From Candidatus Omnitrophota bacterium (GTDB lineage Bacteria; Omnitrophota; Gorgyraeia; Gygaellales; JAQTUX01): a stretch of 64,000 nucleotides of DNA. The stretch is from the NCBI GenBank assembly GCA_028707125.1, contig JAQTUX010000001.1, forward strand, positions 1,052,023-1,116,022, written 5' to 3'. The notes beneath the pieces were generated by a model. It was not told the DNA's origin. It saw only the letters and a list, made by a program, of their open reading frames with translations, and did not search any database. This document shows positions 22,721 through 29,916 of the stretch, piece after piece (the stretch's first letter is position 1; each line of letters begins with the position of its first letter). The translations under genes were made by a program, and so were the position numbers.

Positions 22721-24592
22721 CTACTTGACCTGTTTAGTTGAAGCCGACCGTATCAGCCGACAGACCACCGCCTTTTCTTTCTTTCTCAGGCCGGTAAACT
22801 CGACGCCTACCATATTATTCCTTACCCATGCCACCCTTACGGGCAAATAAAGATATTCCTTTGACCCGGGCGCTTTCAGGCCTATCTTAAGCTGCTTCTT
22901 CATTCCAAGATCAAAAGCGCTTCTGCCGGCCAGGCGCAGCCCGCCTTCGGATATGTCTACCGTGTAAGCCGAGACCCTGTCCTCATAGGGGATGATCTTT
23001 ATACTGGACCTGTAATTAAACCTCTTGAATTTCCTTACCTCAAGGCCCAGGCGCATGCTCATAATGTGTAAACATGAGATCTGCCTGACAGCAGGGCTGT
23101 CTGTATCTGAAGGAGTTGAGATCTGTATGTTTATAAAAAAGTTCTTAAGCCGGTATGACTCTAATAACCGCTTGATCTCCAGATTAAGCAAAGTATGCAT
23201 GCCGCTTATTTTCGCCTCGGTCGCCTGGGGCGCTATAATGCTGAATTCAGCTCCGGGGCCTTCGTGGCTGAACACCGGGCATTGCAATTTGCCCAAAACA
23301 GCGTCAAGTTTCCGCGTGAACTCCCGGGAGGGGGCCTTTATCCTTTTCAGGAATTTACCGTAGTTAACTATGGCCAGGTGGATCAGATAAAACTGCTCGT
23401 TTTTTTCCAGCAAGCCGTTTATGTTCTCCCTCATTTGTCCAGGGAGCGGGCTTGCGCTGTAAAACAGCGGTAGCGTAAAATAGAACTTACTGCCTACGCC
23501 TAACCGGGATTCTATCTCTATTTCTCCCCCGTGCCTCTGCACCAGTTCCTTTACTATATAAAGCCCCAGCCCTACGCCTTTTTTCTCTGAGGCAGGTGTC
23601 CGGGATACCTGCACGAACTTCGCGCACAGCCGGGGTATATCCTGCTCGGCAATGCCTACACCCGTATCCAGCACCCCTACTCTGACCCTTGCCTGCAGCA
23701 GTTCCACCTCTACGCTTACCCTCCCCCCTTCTTCCGTGAACTTTATCGCGTTGTTAATAAGGTTGGATAGGGCCTGGTTGACCCTTTCGGCGTCAATAAA
23801 CAGGTTTATCTGCCCGGCAGGGATGTTATAACGCAGGGTTATCTTTTTCTGCCGCGCTAATTTCCGGAAATGCGCCGAACTATCATTGATTATGCCGCAT
23901 AGATCAGCCAGCGAATAATGCAGGGAAAACGCCCCTCTTTCAATCCTGGAGATATCAAGCAGCTCGCTTATGATCTTGTTCAACCGCTCTATATTATTCC
24001 TGCCGGTAGTAAGGATATCCCTCTGCTTATCGTTGAGTATGCCCCCGACATTATCCAGGATAAGCATTACCGATTCCTTGATGATCGCTAAGGGTGTCCT
24101 GAGCTCATGAGAAACGGCGGAGACAAATTCCGATTTCATCCTGTTCATTTCCTCTAACGACTCAAGGCGCTTCTCAATCTGTTCCTTCTCTTTCTGCAGG
24201 CGTTCCAGGTGGAAACGCCGAGTTATATCCCTGGTGATACCCATAAGGCCGATGATATTGCCTTTCTCGTCATGCCTGGGTATCTTGGTGGTGGAGACAT
24301 AATTGTCAATGCCGTCAGGCCTCGTTGACCTCTCGATCTTGTCAATGATGGGCTTGCCTGTGCTCATCACATATTCATCGTCCCTGGCCATTATCTCGGC
24401 GCGTTCCTTCGGGAAAAAATCAAAGTCGGTCTTGCCGGCGACTTCATCCGGCTTAAGCCCCAGGCCCTTGGCGTGGGCTTCGTTCACCAGGATAAGCCGC
24501 CCCTTTCTGTCTTTAATATAGACGACGTCGGGAATATGATTTATAAGTTCCAAAAGGATGCTCTCGTGATACCTGTCGGTTTTCGCCTTCAT
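22721..24592 (-). CDS. PAS-histidine kinase hybrid with C-terminal PilZ domain
   Basis: 623 residues from the ATG at 24592, which overlaps the uppP stop (TGATG) and follows GGGAGG. Residues 12-130 form a PAS domain (NHIPDVVYIKDRKG...GITRDITRR); a coiled linker leads to HisKA with the phospho-acceptor in SAVSHELRTPLA, then the ATPase part (NLINNAIKFTEEGG, VLDTGVGI, GVGLGLYIVKELV). A region of about 120 residues follows, and residues about 500-600 form a PilZ domain (RKFKRFNYRSS, DISEGGLRLAG), which binds c-di-GMP. A soluble kinase possibly tuned by c-di-GMP is an unusual combination. No response regulator is adjacent. Confidence 0.88.
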   Translation of the reverse strand: MKAKTDRYHESILLELINHIPDVVYIKDRKGRLILVNEAHAKGLGLKPDEVAGKTDFDFFPKERAEIMARDDEYVMSTGKPIIDKIERSTRPDGIDNYVSTTKIPRHDEKGNIIGLMGITRDITRRFHLERLQKEKEQIEKRLESLEEMNRMKSEFVSAVSHELRTPLAIIKESVMLILDNVGGILNDKQRDILTTGRNNIERLNKIISELLDISRIERGAFSLHYSLADLCGIINDSSAHFRKLARQKKITLRYNIPAGQINLFIDAERVNQALSNLINNAIKFTEEGGRVSVEVELLQARVRVGVLDTGVGIAEQDIPRLCAKFVQVSRTPASEKKGVGLGLYIVKELVQRHGGEIEIESRLGVGSKFYFTLPLFYSASPLPGQMRENINGLLEKNEQFYLIHLAIVNYGKFLKRIKAPSREFTRKLDAVLGKLQCPVFSHEGPGAEFSIIAPQATEAKISGMHTLLNLEIKRLLESYRLKNFFINIQISTPSDTDSPAVRQISCLHIMSMRLGLEVRKFKRFNYRSSIKIIPYEDRVSAYTVDISEGGLRLAGRSAFDLGMKKQLKIGLKAPGSKEYLYLPVRVAWVRNNMVGVEFTGLRKKEKAVVCRLIRSASTKQVK

Positions 24593-25353
24593 CAATGCCT
24601 CCCGGAAAATGATATTATCAAAACCGCGCAGGACAACGCCAGGCAGTAGTAGGCAAATAAATGCAATTTCGCCTTATTGAGCATGAGCGCAAGCGCCTTT
24701 AACGCCAATAAGCCGCTGAAGAAAGCGGCGATAATACCCAAATACATGGCAGGAGACAGTGTTAAGGCGTCTGTCCCTGCCTCAAGCAGGAACGCGCCGA
24801 TGACTGCCGGTATGGATGCCAGGAATGAATATCTGAATGCTCCCTGCCTGCTGAATCCCAAGAACAGCAATACGCCTATGGTAAGCCCTGAACGCGACAA
24901 TCCGGGGATGATCGCAAAGCCCTGCGCTATGCCTAATATCAGAGAGTCCGATATACCTATATCCTTCAGGCCCTTGACGCCATATAGATATTTCTTTAAG
25001 CGAAAAAGCACGAGCGAAGTAAGCAATAACCCGAAAGAAACCCAAACAAGCGAATTAAACAAGGACTCAAAGAACTGCTTGCCCGCGAAGGCTACCAGGC
25101 CCGTGGCCAACGTGGTAACGGCAATATTCCTTGCCGTCTTGATGCTTTTTAAGGCCGCCAGGATATCTTTGAAAAAATAGACCAGTAAGGAAATGACCGT
25201 GCCAAGATGCAGCGCTGCCGCGACCTTCACAATTCCGCTTGTCGCGCCTAATGCCTTCTGGGCAATAACTAAATGGCCGGAACTGCTTACAGGCAGGAAT
25301 TCCGTCAGGCCCTGCAATACGCCTAAAAAAATAAATTTAATTGCTTCTACCAT
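24592..25353 (-). CDS. uppP: Undecaprenyl-diphosphatase (UppP/BacA)
   Basis: 253 residues, a polytopic membrane enzyme that recycles the lipid carrier for peptidoglycan and other envelope glycans. Family motifs: GLTEFLPVSSSGHL near the N-terminus with the catalytic Glu and Ser, and the second GIAQGFAIIPGLSRSG. It overlaps the PAS-kinase gene by 1 base and lies 22 bp downstream of a 53-codon gene. Confidence 0.95.
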   Translation of the reverse strand: MVEAIKFIFLGVLQGLTEFLPVSSSGHLVIAQKALGATSGIVKVAAALHLGTVISLLVYFFKDILAALKSIKTARNIAVTTLATGLVAFAGKQFFESLFNSLVWVSFGLLLTSLVLFRLKKYLYGVKGLKDIGISDSLILGIAQGFAIIPGLSRSGLTIGVLLFLGFSRQGAFRYSFLASIPAVIGAFLLEAGTDALTLSPAMYLGIIAAFFSGLLALKALALMLNKAKLHLFAYYCLALSCAVLIISFSGRH

Positions 25354-25375
25354 CTTAGCTTAACCTTTTCCTTTC

Positions 25376-25537
25376 TTACTTCCTGGATTGTAATTCTTTT
25401 AGGACTTCGTCAATCTGAACTGATATCTTTTTCAACATCTGTAAACTCTCCTGCTGCAGCCGCTCCTGGCGGTCATACGCCTCCTTAACGGCGCCGGCGA
25501 CCTTCATCATATTGCCCATTTCCTTAAAATCAAACAT
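25376..25537 (-). CDS. Short coiled protein resembling the N-terminus of YbaB/EbfC
   Basis: 53 residues, beginning MFDFKEMGNMMKVAGAVK and continuing as one charged helix (QERLQQESLQMLKKISVQ). The start has GGGAGGGGG upstream at good spacing, so it is probably a real gene although short. The first 15 residues resemble YbaB/EbfC nucleoid-associated proteins (MF..GxMGNMMKQAQKM), but the beta core is missing. Either a short family of its own or a degraded relic. It sits in the otherwise empty gap between uppP and the radical SAM gene. Confidence 0.6.
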   Translation of the reverse strand: MFDFKEMGNMMKVAGAVKEAYDRQERLQQESLQMLKKISVQIDEVLKELQSRK

Positions 25538-25549
25538 GCCTCCCCCTCC

Positions 25550-26506
25550 CTATTCGGTATTACGCTTTATATTCACACCCGCGAATCTCTGCAAGCCTCC
25601 TGATTCCTGCGCCCAGCCGTTATGCAGGCCGCGCTTCTCCATCGCGCGCCTGGCCTGTTCGTACTCTTCCAGAGCAGGCCTTCTGTTTATTTCAGGGAAT
25701 TCCTCAGCATTATAACAGGGAAAATACTGGCTCATCAAACTAATATAAACATCCTGCGATAATTCCTCTGATATGAACCTGAATATTTCCTCGCTGCCGG
25801 CCTGGCCCTGCGGCAGGACAAGGTGCCTGATGATCATGCCGCGCTGAATAATACCCTCTTCGTCAAATACGCCTACCCCTACTTGACGGAACATCTCCTT
25901 TACGGCAGAGCGGTTGATCAAAGGATAGTCCGGAGCAGAGGAATACTTTAAGGCCGCCTTGTCATCGGCGTATCTCATATCCGGAAGATAGATATCAATG
26001 ATGCCGTCCAACAATTCTATCATCTCGCTGAACTCGTAACCGCTGCTGTTATAGACAAGCGGGATATTCAATCCCTCCTCAATCGCGACTGTTAACGCGG
26101 ACAAGATCTGCGGCAGGACATGTGTAGGCGTGACAAAATTTATATTATGGCAGCCCAATTTCTGCAAATATAGCATATATTTGGCTAACTTCCGCGGCTC
26201 TGCCTCGCTGCCCCGCGCTGACTGGCTGAACTCATAATTCTGGCAATAGGCGCATCTTAGATTACAGCCGGAGAAGAATATAGTACCTGACCCGCGGCTT
26301 CCGGATATTGCCGGCTCTTCTCCTCTGTGCGGCATATAACTGAATACACGCGCGTTAAGCCCTGTCCGGCAGAACCCCGTCTCATTCCTGAGACGGTTAA
26401 CCTTGCATCCGCGCGGGCATATCCGGCAGCTCTTTAGCAGGGACGCTGCCTGCTTAGCCGCCTTTTTTAACTGCTTGAGGTTGTCCAGGTATGACGGCTG
26501 CGCCAT
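25550..26506 (-). CDS. Radical SAM protein, PflX/pyruvate formate-lyase activase-like
   Basis: 318 residues. The [4Fe-4S] motif is CNLRCAYC, preceded by an N-terminal Cys cluster CRICPRGC typical of the PflX-like subfamily. Core motifs GSGTIFFSGCN, NINFVTPTH, YNSSGYE and IDIYLPDMRY follow. These proteins resemble glycyl-radical activases and MEMO1-linked radical SAM enzymes; substrate unknown. The ATG at 26506 overlaps the end of the M48 protease by 53 bp; the N-terminal Cys motif shows this start is needed. AAAAGG precedes it. Confidence 0.85.
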   Translation of the reverse strand: MAQPSYLDNLKQLKKAAKQAASLLKSCRICPRGCKVNRLRNETGFCRTGLNARVFSYMPHRGEEPAISGSRGSGTIFFSGCNLRCAYCQNYEFSQSARGSEAEPRKLAKYMLYLQKLGCHNINFVTPTHVLPQILSALTVAIEEGLNIPLVYNSSGYEFSEMIELLDGIIDIYLPDMRYADDKAALKYSSAPDYPLINRSAVKEMFRQVGVGVFDEEGIIQRGMIIRHLVLPQGQAGSEEIFRFISEELSQDVYISLMSQYFPCYNAEEFPEINRRPALEEYEQARRAMEKRGLHNGWAQESGGLQRFAGVNIKRNTE

Positions 26507-27275
26507 TCGGCCTTTTCACTTTGTGGATCTCCGCTTTTATATTCTCTATCCTCTCCTCAACAGCAGGGTGCGAACTTAACAAGGTAATGTGGTAGCCGCG
26601 GCCATCCTGCTTAAGGAGCTTATTGAAAAAAGAGATCATCGCCTCGGGCTTATAGCCGGACCTGTAGGCATATCTTACAGACAACTTATCCGCCTCCCTT
26701 TCGTCCTGTCTACTGTAGCCCAGCGTGATCAGGTTCTGCATTATATTTAAGGCGTTACTCAACGCGGCCGCATTTACGTTACGCAACGCGAGCGAGACCA
26801 ATAGTTGATAACCCAGGCCGGCCTGCAGCCTTTTAACGGCGTGCTTTGCCGCGACATGTCCCACTTCATGCGCGATCACGCAGGCAAGTTCATCATCCGT
26901 CGCCGCTTCCATGAGCCCGGAGTTGACGTATAAAAACCCCCCGGGCAAGGCAAAGGCATTCAAATCCTTGCTCTCTACTACCTTGAAATGGTAGGACAGG
27001 TCTTTCCTGTCCGATACATTCACCACCTTCCTGCCTACTCTCTCCAACCTTCCTGTTACCGCGGCGTCTTTTATCAGTTTCAGTCCAAACGACATCTTCT
27101 TATCCAAAACACTCCCTAAGGCTACTTCTTGCGGAGTGTTGATCAATATCAACTCTTTTCTTTCGGTCGCCGGATTATATACGGTTATGCAACCTGAAAG
27201 CAGAATACATAAGATAAAAAAACTTTTTAACGCGGATTCTCGCAGATTCAATTTGCGGAAATCCGCGTTAAACAT
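26454..27275 (-). CDS. M48-family zinc metalloprotease lipoprotein
   Basis: 273 residues from ATG 27275 (a GTG 9 bases upstream is an alternative). Lipobox LLSGC (Cys29) makes it a lipoprotein. Zinc motif HEVGHVAAKH and the downstream READKLSVRYA (third ligand) mark it as a BepA/LoiP-like M48 peptidase, likely involved in outer-membrane quality control. Codons 2-16 are encoded by a palindromic element (27226-27272), giving an unusual n-region (FNADFRKLNLRESAL) before the hydrophobic core. It overlaps the DUF4416 gene by 8 bp at its start. Confidence 0.9.
   Translation of the reverse strand: MFNADFRKLNLRESALKSFFILCILLSGCITVYNPATERKELILINTPQEVALGSVLDKKMSFGLKLIKDAAVTGRLERVGRKVVNVSDRKDLSYHFKVVESKDLNAFALPGGFLYVNSGLMEAATDDELACVIAHEVGHVAAKHAVKRLQAGLGYQLLVSLALRNVNAAALSNALNIMQNLITLGYSRQDEREADKLSVRYAYRSGYKPEAMISFFNKLLKQDGRGYHITLLSSHPAVEERIENIKAEIHKVKRPNGAAVIPGQPQAVKKGG
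27211..27272 (-). repeat. Palindromic element inside the M48 lipoprotein signal peptide, terminator-like
   Basis: Perfect 13-bp arms TTTAACGCGGATT (27226-27238) and AATCCGCGTTAAA (27260-27272) with an inner CGCA/TGCG pair. On the - strand the stem is followed by AAAAAGTTTTTTT, an intrinsic-terminator shape, right after the start codon. Both strands code for similar peptides (FNADFRKLNLR and FNADSRRFNLR), as expected for a palindrome that has entered a gene. Confidence 0.7.
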
Positions 27276-27804
27276 TTTTCTCACCCTTAATCTGCCCTCT
27301 ATAAATCTCTCTTATCTTATTGAATACATCAATGTATTCTTTACTCCTGTAATCCGGGTATGTCCATTCCATTGGAGAGAAACTATCCTTCTTGTAACAG
27401 AGTGTTACCTCCGCGAAGATGCCCCGCCCGATGTAGATCCTATGGCTGTAATCCTTGGTCGTTGCCAGGACCAACCTTGACATATCAAGGCAGCCGGGAT
27501 CGATATTGACCTGCCGCCTGGAATTTATGGCAAACCTTGCTTCCAGCTTATTGGTAAACGCCTTTATCCCGCACAGCCCGCCGGGGTCGATCAATCTCGA
27601 AAAGCTGATAAACCGCCTCTTAAGGCCGCCTCCCATCTCAAGCCGGTAATAATCGGTAAAGTTGAAATCAATAACGCCGCTTTCAAAATCCATAGCGGAG
27701 AACCTTTTGCAAAGAAGCGCTTTCGTTGAAGAAAGCGCTTCTTCCTGAGAAAAAATTATACCGCAAACCAACTTGACTTTAGGGATTAGGGCAGGTTTCC
27801 CCAT
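27268..27804 (-). CDS. DUF4416 family protein
   Basis: 178 residues with the family landmarks VKLVCGIIFS, FTDYYRLEMGGGLKRRFISF, LIDPGGLCGIKAFTN, NIDPGCLDMSRLVLATTKD, HRIYIGRGIFAEVTL and WTYPDYRS. Function unknown. It overlaps the M48 lipoprotease at its end and is probably translated with it. The gap to the PilZ gene upstream is 20 bp. Confidence 0.9.
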   Translation of the reverse strand: MGKPALIPKVKLVCGIIFSQEEALSSTKALLCKRFSAMDFESGVIDFNFTDYYRLEMGGGLKRRFISFSRLIDPGGLCGIKAFTNKLEARFAINSRRQVNIDPGCLDMSRLVLATTKDYSHRIYIGRGIFAEVTLCYKKDSFSPMEWTYPDYRSKEYIDVFNKIREIYRGQIKGEKNV

Positions 27805-27824
27805 TTGATCCGAGGACTCCCGGG

Positions 27825-28220
27825 CTAAGTATAGAAAGTAAGATGCGGGGTGGCCTCTACTGTTGTATCATTTAAGTGCCCTGCGACATACCTGGCTATC
27901 TTCTGGGTATCCGGTCCGGATATTTCATTAAAGAAGACGGCTATATTGTAGCCGCCCCTTCTGCTCTCTTCGGTCCTGACAACCACACCCTGACAGCGCA
28001 CCTTTTTCGTTACCGTCCTGTTCTTTTCCTTTATCGGCAAAAGGATCATAATGTTCAATTTAGTCATCGGCTCTATATACTTATCCACATGGCAATAAGC
28101 GCCTGACTGGCTTATATTGATCGTCTCGGTGACGGAATCAAAATCCCTGCCCTTGATTTTAAGCGCCAGCTGCTTGTCTATACGCGGATGCCTGCGCCGC
28201 TCTATAGAATCGCGTTTCAT
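27825..28220 (-). CDS. PilZ domain protein
   Basis: 131 residues, one PilZ domain: the c-di-GMP-binding RRRHPR near residues 8-13 and NISQSGAYCHV (the second D/NxSxxG motif), then YNIAVFFNEIS. A stand-alone c-di-GMP effector. It overlaps the next upstream gene's stop by 4 bp. It is one of three PilZ domains between 22.7 and 29.0 kb. Confidence 0.85.
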   Translation of the reverse strand: MKRDSIERRRHPRIDKQLALKIKGRDFDSVTETINISQSGAYCHVDKYIEPMTKLNIMILLPIKEKNRTVTKKVRCQGVVVRTEESRRGGYNIAVFFNEISGPDTQKIARYVAGHLNDTTVEATPHLTFYT

Positions 28221-28429
28221 TTCTTCTCTTCCTGCTTGTCTTCAGCCGGCTGGGGCTGAGGCGCTGCCGCTTCCTTTTCCTTTGCCTCTTCCTTCTGCTT
28301 GGCCTTAAAGCTTTTATAGCACTTCCTTGAACAATAATAAATGCCGTCTTTATAATACCTTCTCACTTTTTTCAGCGGCTTGTTGCATGATTTACAGTTC
28401 TTTTGGGCCTCCTTAACCTCTTCAACCAC
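28217..28429 (-). CDS. Small zinc-finger protein with Lys/Glu/Ala/Pro-rich tail
   Basis: 70 residues from the GTG at 28429, chosen because AAAGGAGAA lies before it; a GTG at 28456 has no ribosome site. CKSC and CSRKC (TRASH/MYM-like zinc pattern, with YYCSRKCYKSF) occupy residues 10-40, then a charged tail (PQPQPAEDKQEEKK). It overlaps the PilZ gene by 4 bp. Such small zinc proteins are often metal-binding or chaperone-like; function unknown. Confidence 0.65.
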   Translation of the reverse strand: MVEEVKEAQKNCKSCNKPLKKVRRYYKDGIYYCSRKCYKSFKAKQKEEAKEKEAAAPQPQPAEDKQEEKK

Positions 28430-28452
28430 GCTGTTTTCTCCTTTTTTAATGA

Positions 28453-28610
28453 GCACACGACTTACGGAGTAGTCGCTACGCTCCTAACGACGTAAGTCGT
28501 TGTGCGAATTAAACCCTTGACATCTTGGATGCGTCATCCGTGATGTCAAGGGTCAAGTTCAGTCACAAACTTATGTTCGCTGTCGCTCCATAAGTTTGGA
28601 CTTCACTTGA
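28453..28610. repeat. Cluster of three nested inverted repeats between two genes
   Basis: (1) GCACACGACTTACG (28453-28466) with CGTAAGTCGTTGTGC (28491-28505), one bulge. (2) CCCTTGACATC (28514-28524) with GATGTCAAGGG (28542-28552), perfect, with inner GGATG-CGT-CATCC. (3) CAAACTTAT (28566-28574) with ATAAGTTTG (28590-28598), perfect, flanked by TCAAGT/ACTTGA. Loops contain GCTACGCTCC-like words. The style matches the apt-tRNA gap at 12564-12752. Confidence 0.75.
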
Positions 28611-28615
28611 CCTTT

Positions 28616-28951
28616 CTAGCTGTTTAGCAGTATAAATTCCCTCAAATTCGATCTTTCTTTAACGTTCATGCCTATAAACTGTATACCGGAGTTATACCTG
28701 TCGGCATGGGGCAAACGCTGCGACCAGACCACTTGCCCGGAGGCGTATATGATCTCACTATTCAGATTAAGCTCCAAACATATTGGAGTGCAAGGCGTTA
28801 GGTAATTTTCAAATGCCGCCCTCACGCCTCCTTCGCTTATGTCAAGGGTGGTGCTTTTACCGTGAGAAGAACAATTGCTTATCTTGTAGCTTATAGCCAC
28901 CTTTGAGGGGATACGCGTCCATCTCCTTTTCTCAATAAGTGAACTATCCAT
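28616..28951 (-). CDS. PilZ domain protein, probably leaderless mRNA
   Basis: 111 residues with a single PilZ domain: EKRRWTRIPSKVAISY holds the RxxxR motif and LDISEGGVRAAF the D-S-G motif. A strong promoter (28961-28989) places transcription start about 3 bases before the ATG, and no ribosome site exists. It is thus likely translated from a leaderless transcript, independent of neighbouring genes. Confidence 0.85.
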   Translation of the reverse strand: MDSSLIEKRRWTRIPSKVAISYKISNCSSHGKSTTLDISEGGVRAAFENYLTPCTPICLELNLNSEIIYASGQVVWSQRLPHADRYNSGIQFIGMNVKERSNLREFILLNS

Positions 28952-28960
28952 TATAGAGTG

Positions 28961-28989
28961 AGTTTAACACAGAGTTATCAAGGTGTCAA
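28961..28989 (-). promoter_or_regulatory. Strong sigma-70 promoter of the leaderless PilZ gene
   Basis: On the - strand TTGACA (28989-28984), 17 bp, TAAACT (28966-28961). The expected start is near 28954, and the ATG begins at 28951. Confidence 0.75.
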
Positions 28990-29016
28990 TACCTTATCGC
29001 GCGCGGTAGTGGGCGT

Positions 29017-29502
29017 TTATTCTTTTTGCTCAGTCGCCTCTTGCAGCCTGTCCATAAATTCCTTGACGGTATGCGTGCGGCTGATAATCTTCTGCGCGAC
29101 ATCAGGAGGAATAGGATGCGGGCCCATGGGGTCGAGGGCATCGCCCACAATCATATTTATAATATGTATATCATTGCCGATATAGTGCATAAACATATCC
29201 CCGACCATAGGGTGCATCGGGATCTTTTCCTTGAAGTCCGGGAAGTGTGGATCCTTATCCGAAGCCGAGACTATCTTGCTCACGACCGCCTTTATATTCT
29301 TGGTATAAGACAGGATTTTCTCCGCTTCCTTCATGGGTATTTTCTTATTATCTTTAAGATAGTATTGACAGAGCAGGTTTATGGCGGTTATATCGTCCCC
29401 TATGCGGTTATAGAACAAATCCCAGATTTCATGGTCAATGGTGATTTTTTCTCTTTCTATCCGTTCGTAACACTCTTTTTCGTTGGGCATTGGATTGGCC
29501 AT
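29017..29502 (-). CDS. Protein of unknown function with internal duplication
   Basis: 161 residues, soluble, mostly helical, His/Met/Asp-rich. Two halves repeat the same pattern: DLFYNRIGDDITAINLLC at about residue 28 and DMFMHYIGNDIHIINMIVG at about residue 102, each followed by IP..(E)A(E/Q)KI(L/I)S.T..(I/V)K. It starts 12 bp downstream of the response regulator, with GGGGTGAT as ribosome site, so it may be the output partner of that regulator. Family not recognised. Confidence 0.7.
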   Translation of the reverse strand: MANPMPNEKECYERIEREKITIDHEIWDLFYNRIGDDITAINLLCQYYLKDNKKIPMKEAEKILSYTKNIKAVVSKIVSASDKDPHFPDFKEKIPMHPMVGDMFMHYIGNDIHIINMIVGDALDPMGPHPIPPDVAQKIISRTHTVKEFMDRLQEATEQKE

Positions 29503-29514
29503 ATATCACCCCTT

Positions 29515-29904
29515 TTAAAGTTTGTGCTTTTCCCGCGCCTCATTGATTACCCTGTCTATATCTTCTATGTCCAGCGGCTTCAGGAGATAGGCAAACGCGC
29601 CTAATTGTTTGGACGCATCCACTTTATCCCTCTCGGTTATGCGGGTTACCATAATGCAAATGGCATTGTTATCTATCTTCTTTATCCTTTTCAATGTTTC
29701 GACTCCGTCAATGGGAGATAAAGGCATATGCACGTCAATCAGGGTGATCTCCGGCCTTTCTTTCTCGAAGATCTCCACCCCTTTTAGTCCGTCGACTGCC
29801 CCGAATACGGCATATCCCCTCTTCTTATAAATCTTCTGAGTGTAATCGACTATGCCTTCTTCATCGTCGATTACCAGGAATTTTAAGGATTTCTGTTTAT
29901 TCAT
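29515..29904 (-). CDS. Single-domain response regulator (CheY-like)
   Basis: 129 residues, receiver domain only. Acidic pocket IDDEE, phospho-acceptor in LIDVHMPLSPID, switch Thr in MVTRITE and Lys in LLKPLDIED. No output domain. It is 12 bp downstream of the membrane histidine kinase gene, its likely partner, and upstream of the duplicated small protein. Confidence 0.9.
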   Translation of the reverse strand: MNKQKSLKFLVIDDEEGIVDYTQKIYKKRGYAVFGAVDGLKGVEIFEKERPEITLIDVHMPLSPIDGVETLKRIKKIDNNAICIMVTRITERDKVDASKQLGAFAYLLKPLDIEDIDRVINEAREKHKL

Positions 29905-29916
29905 AGCTCCCCCTTT

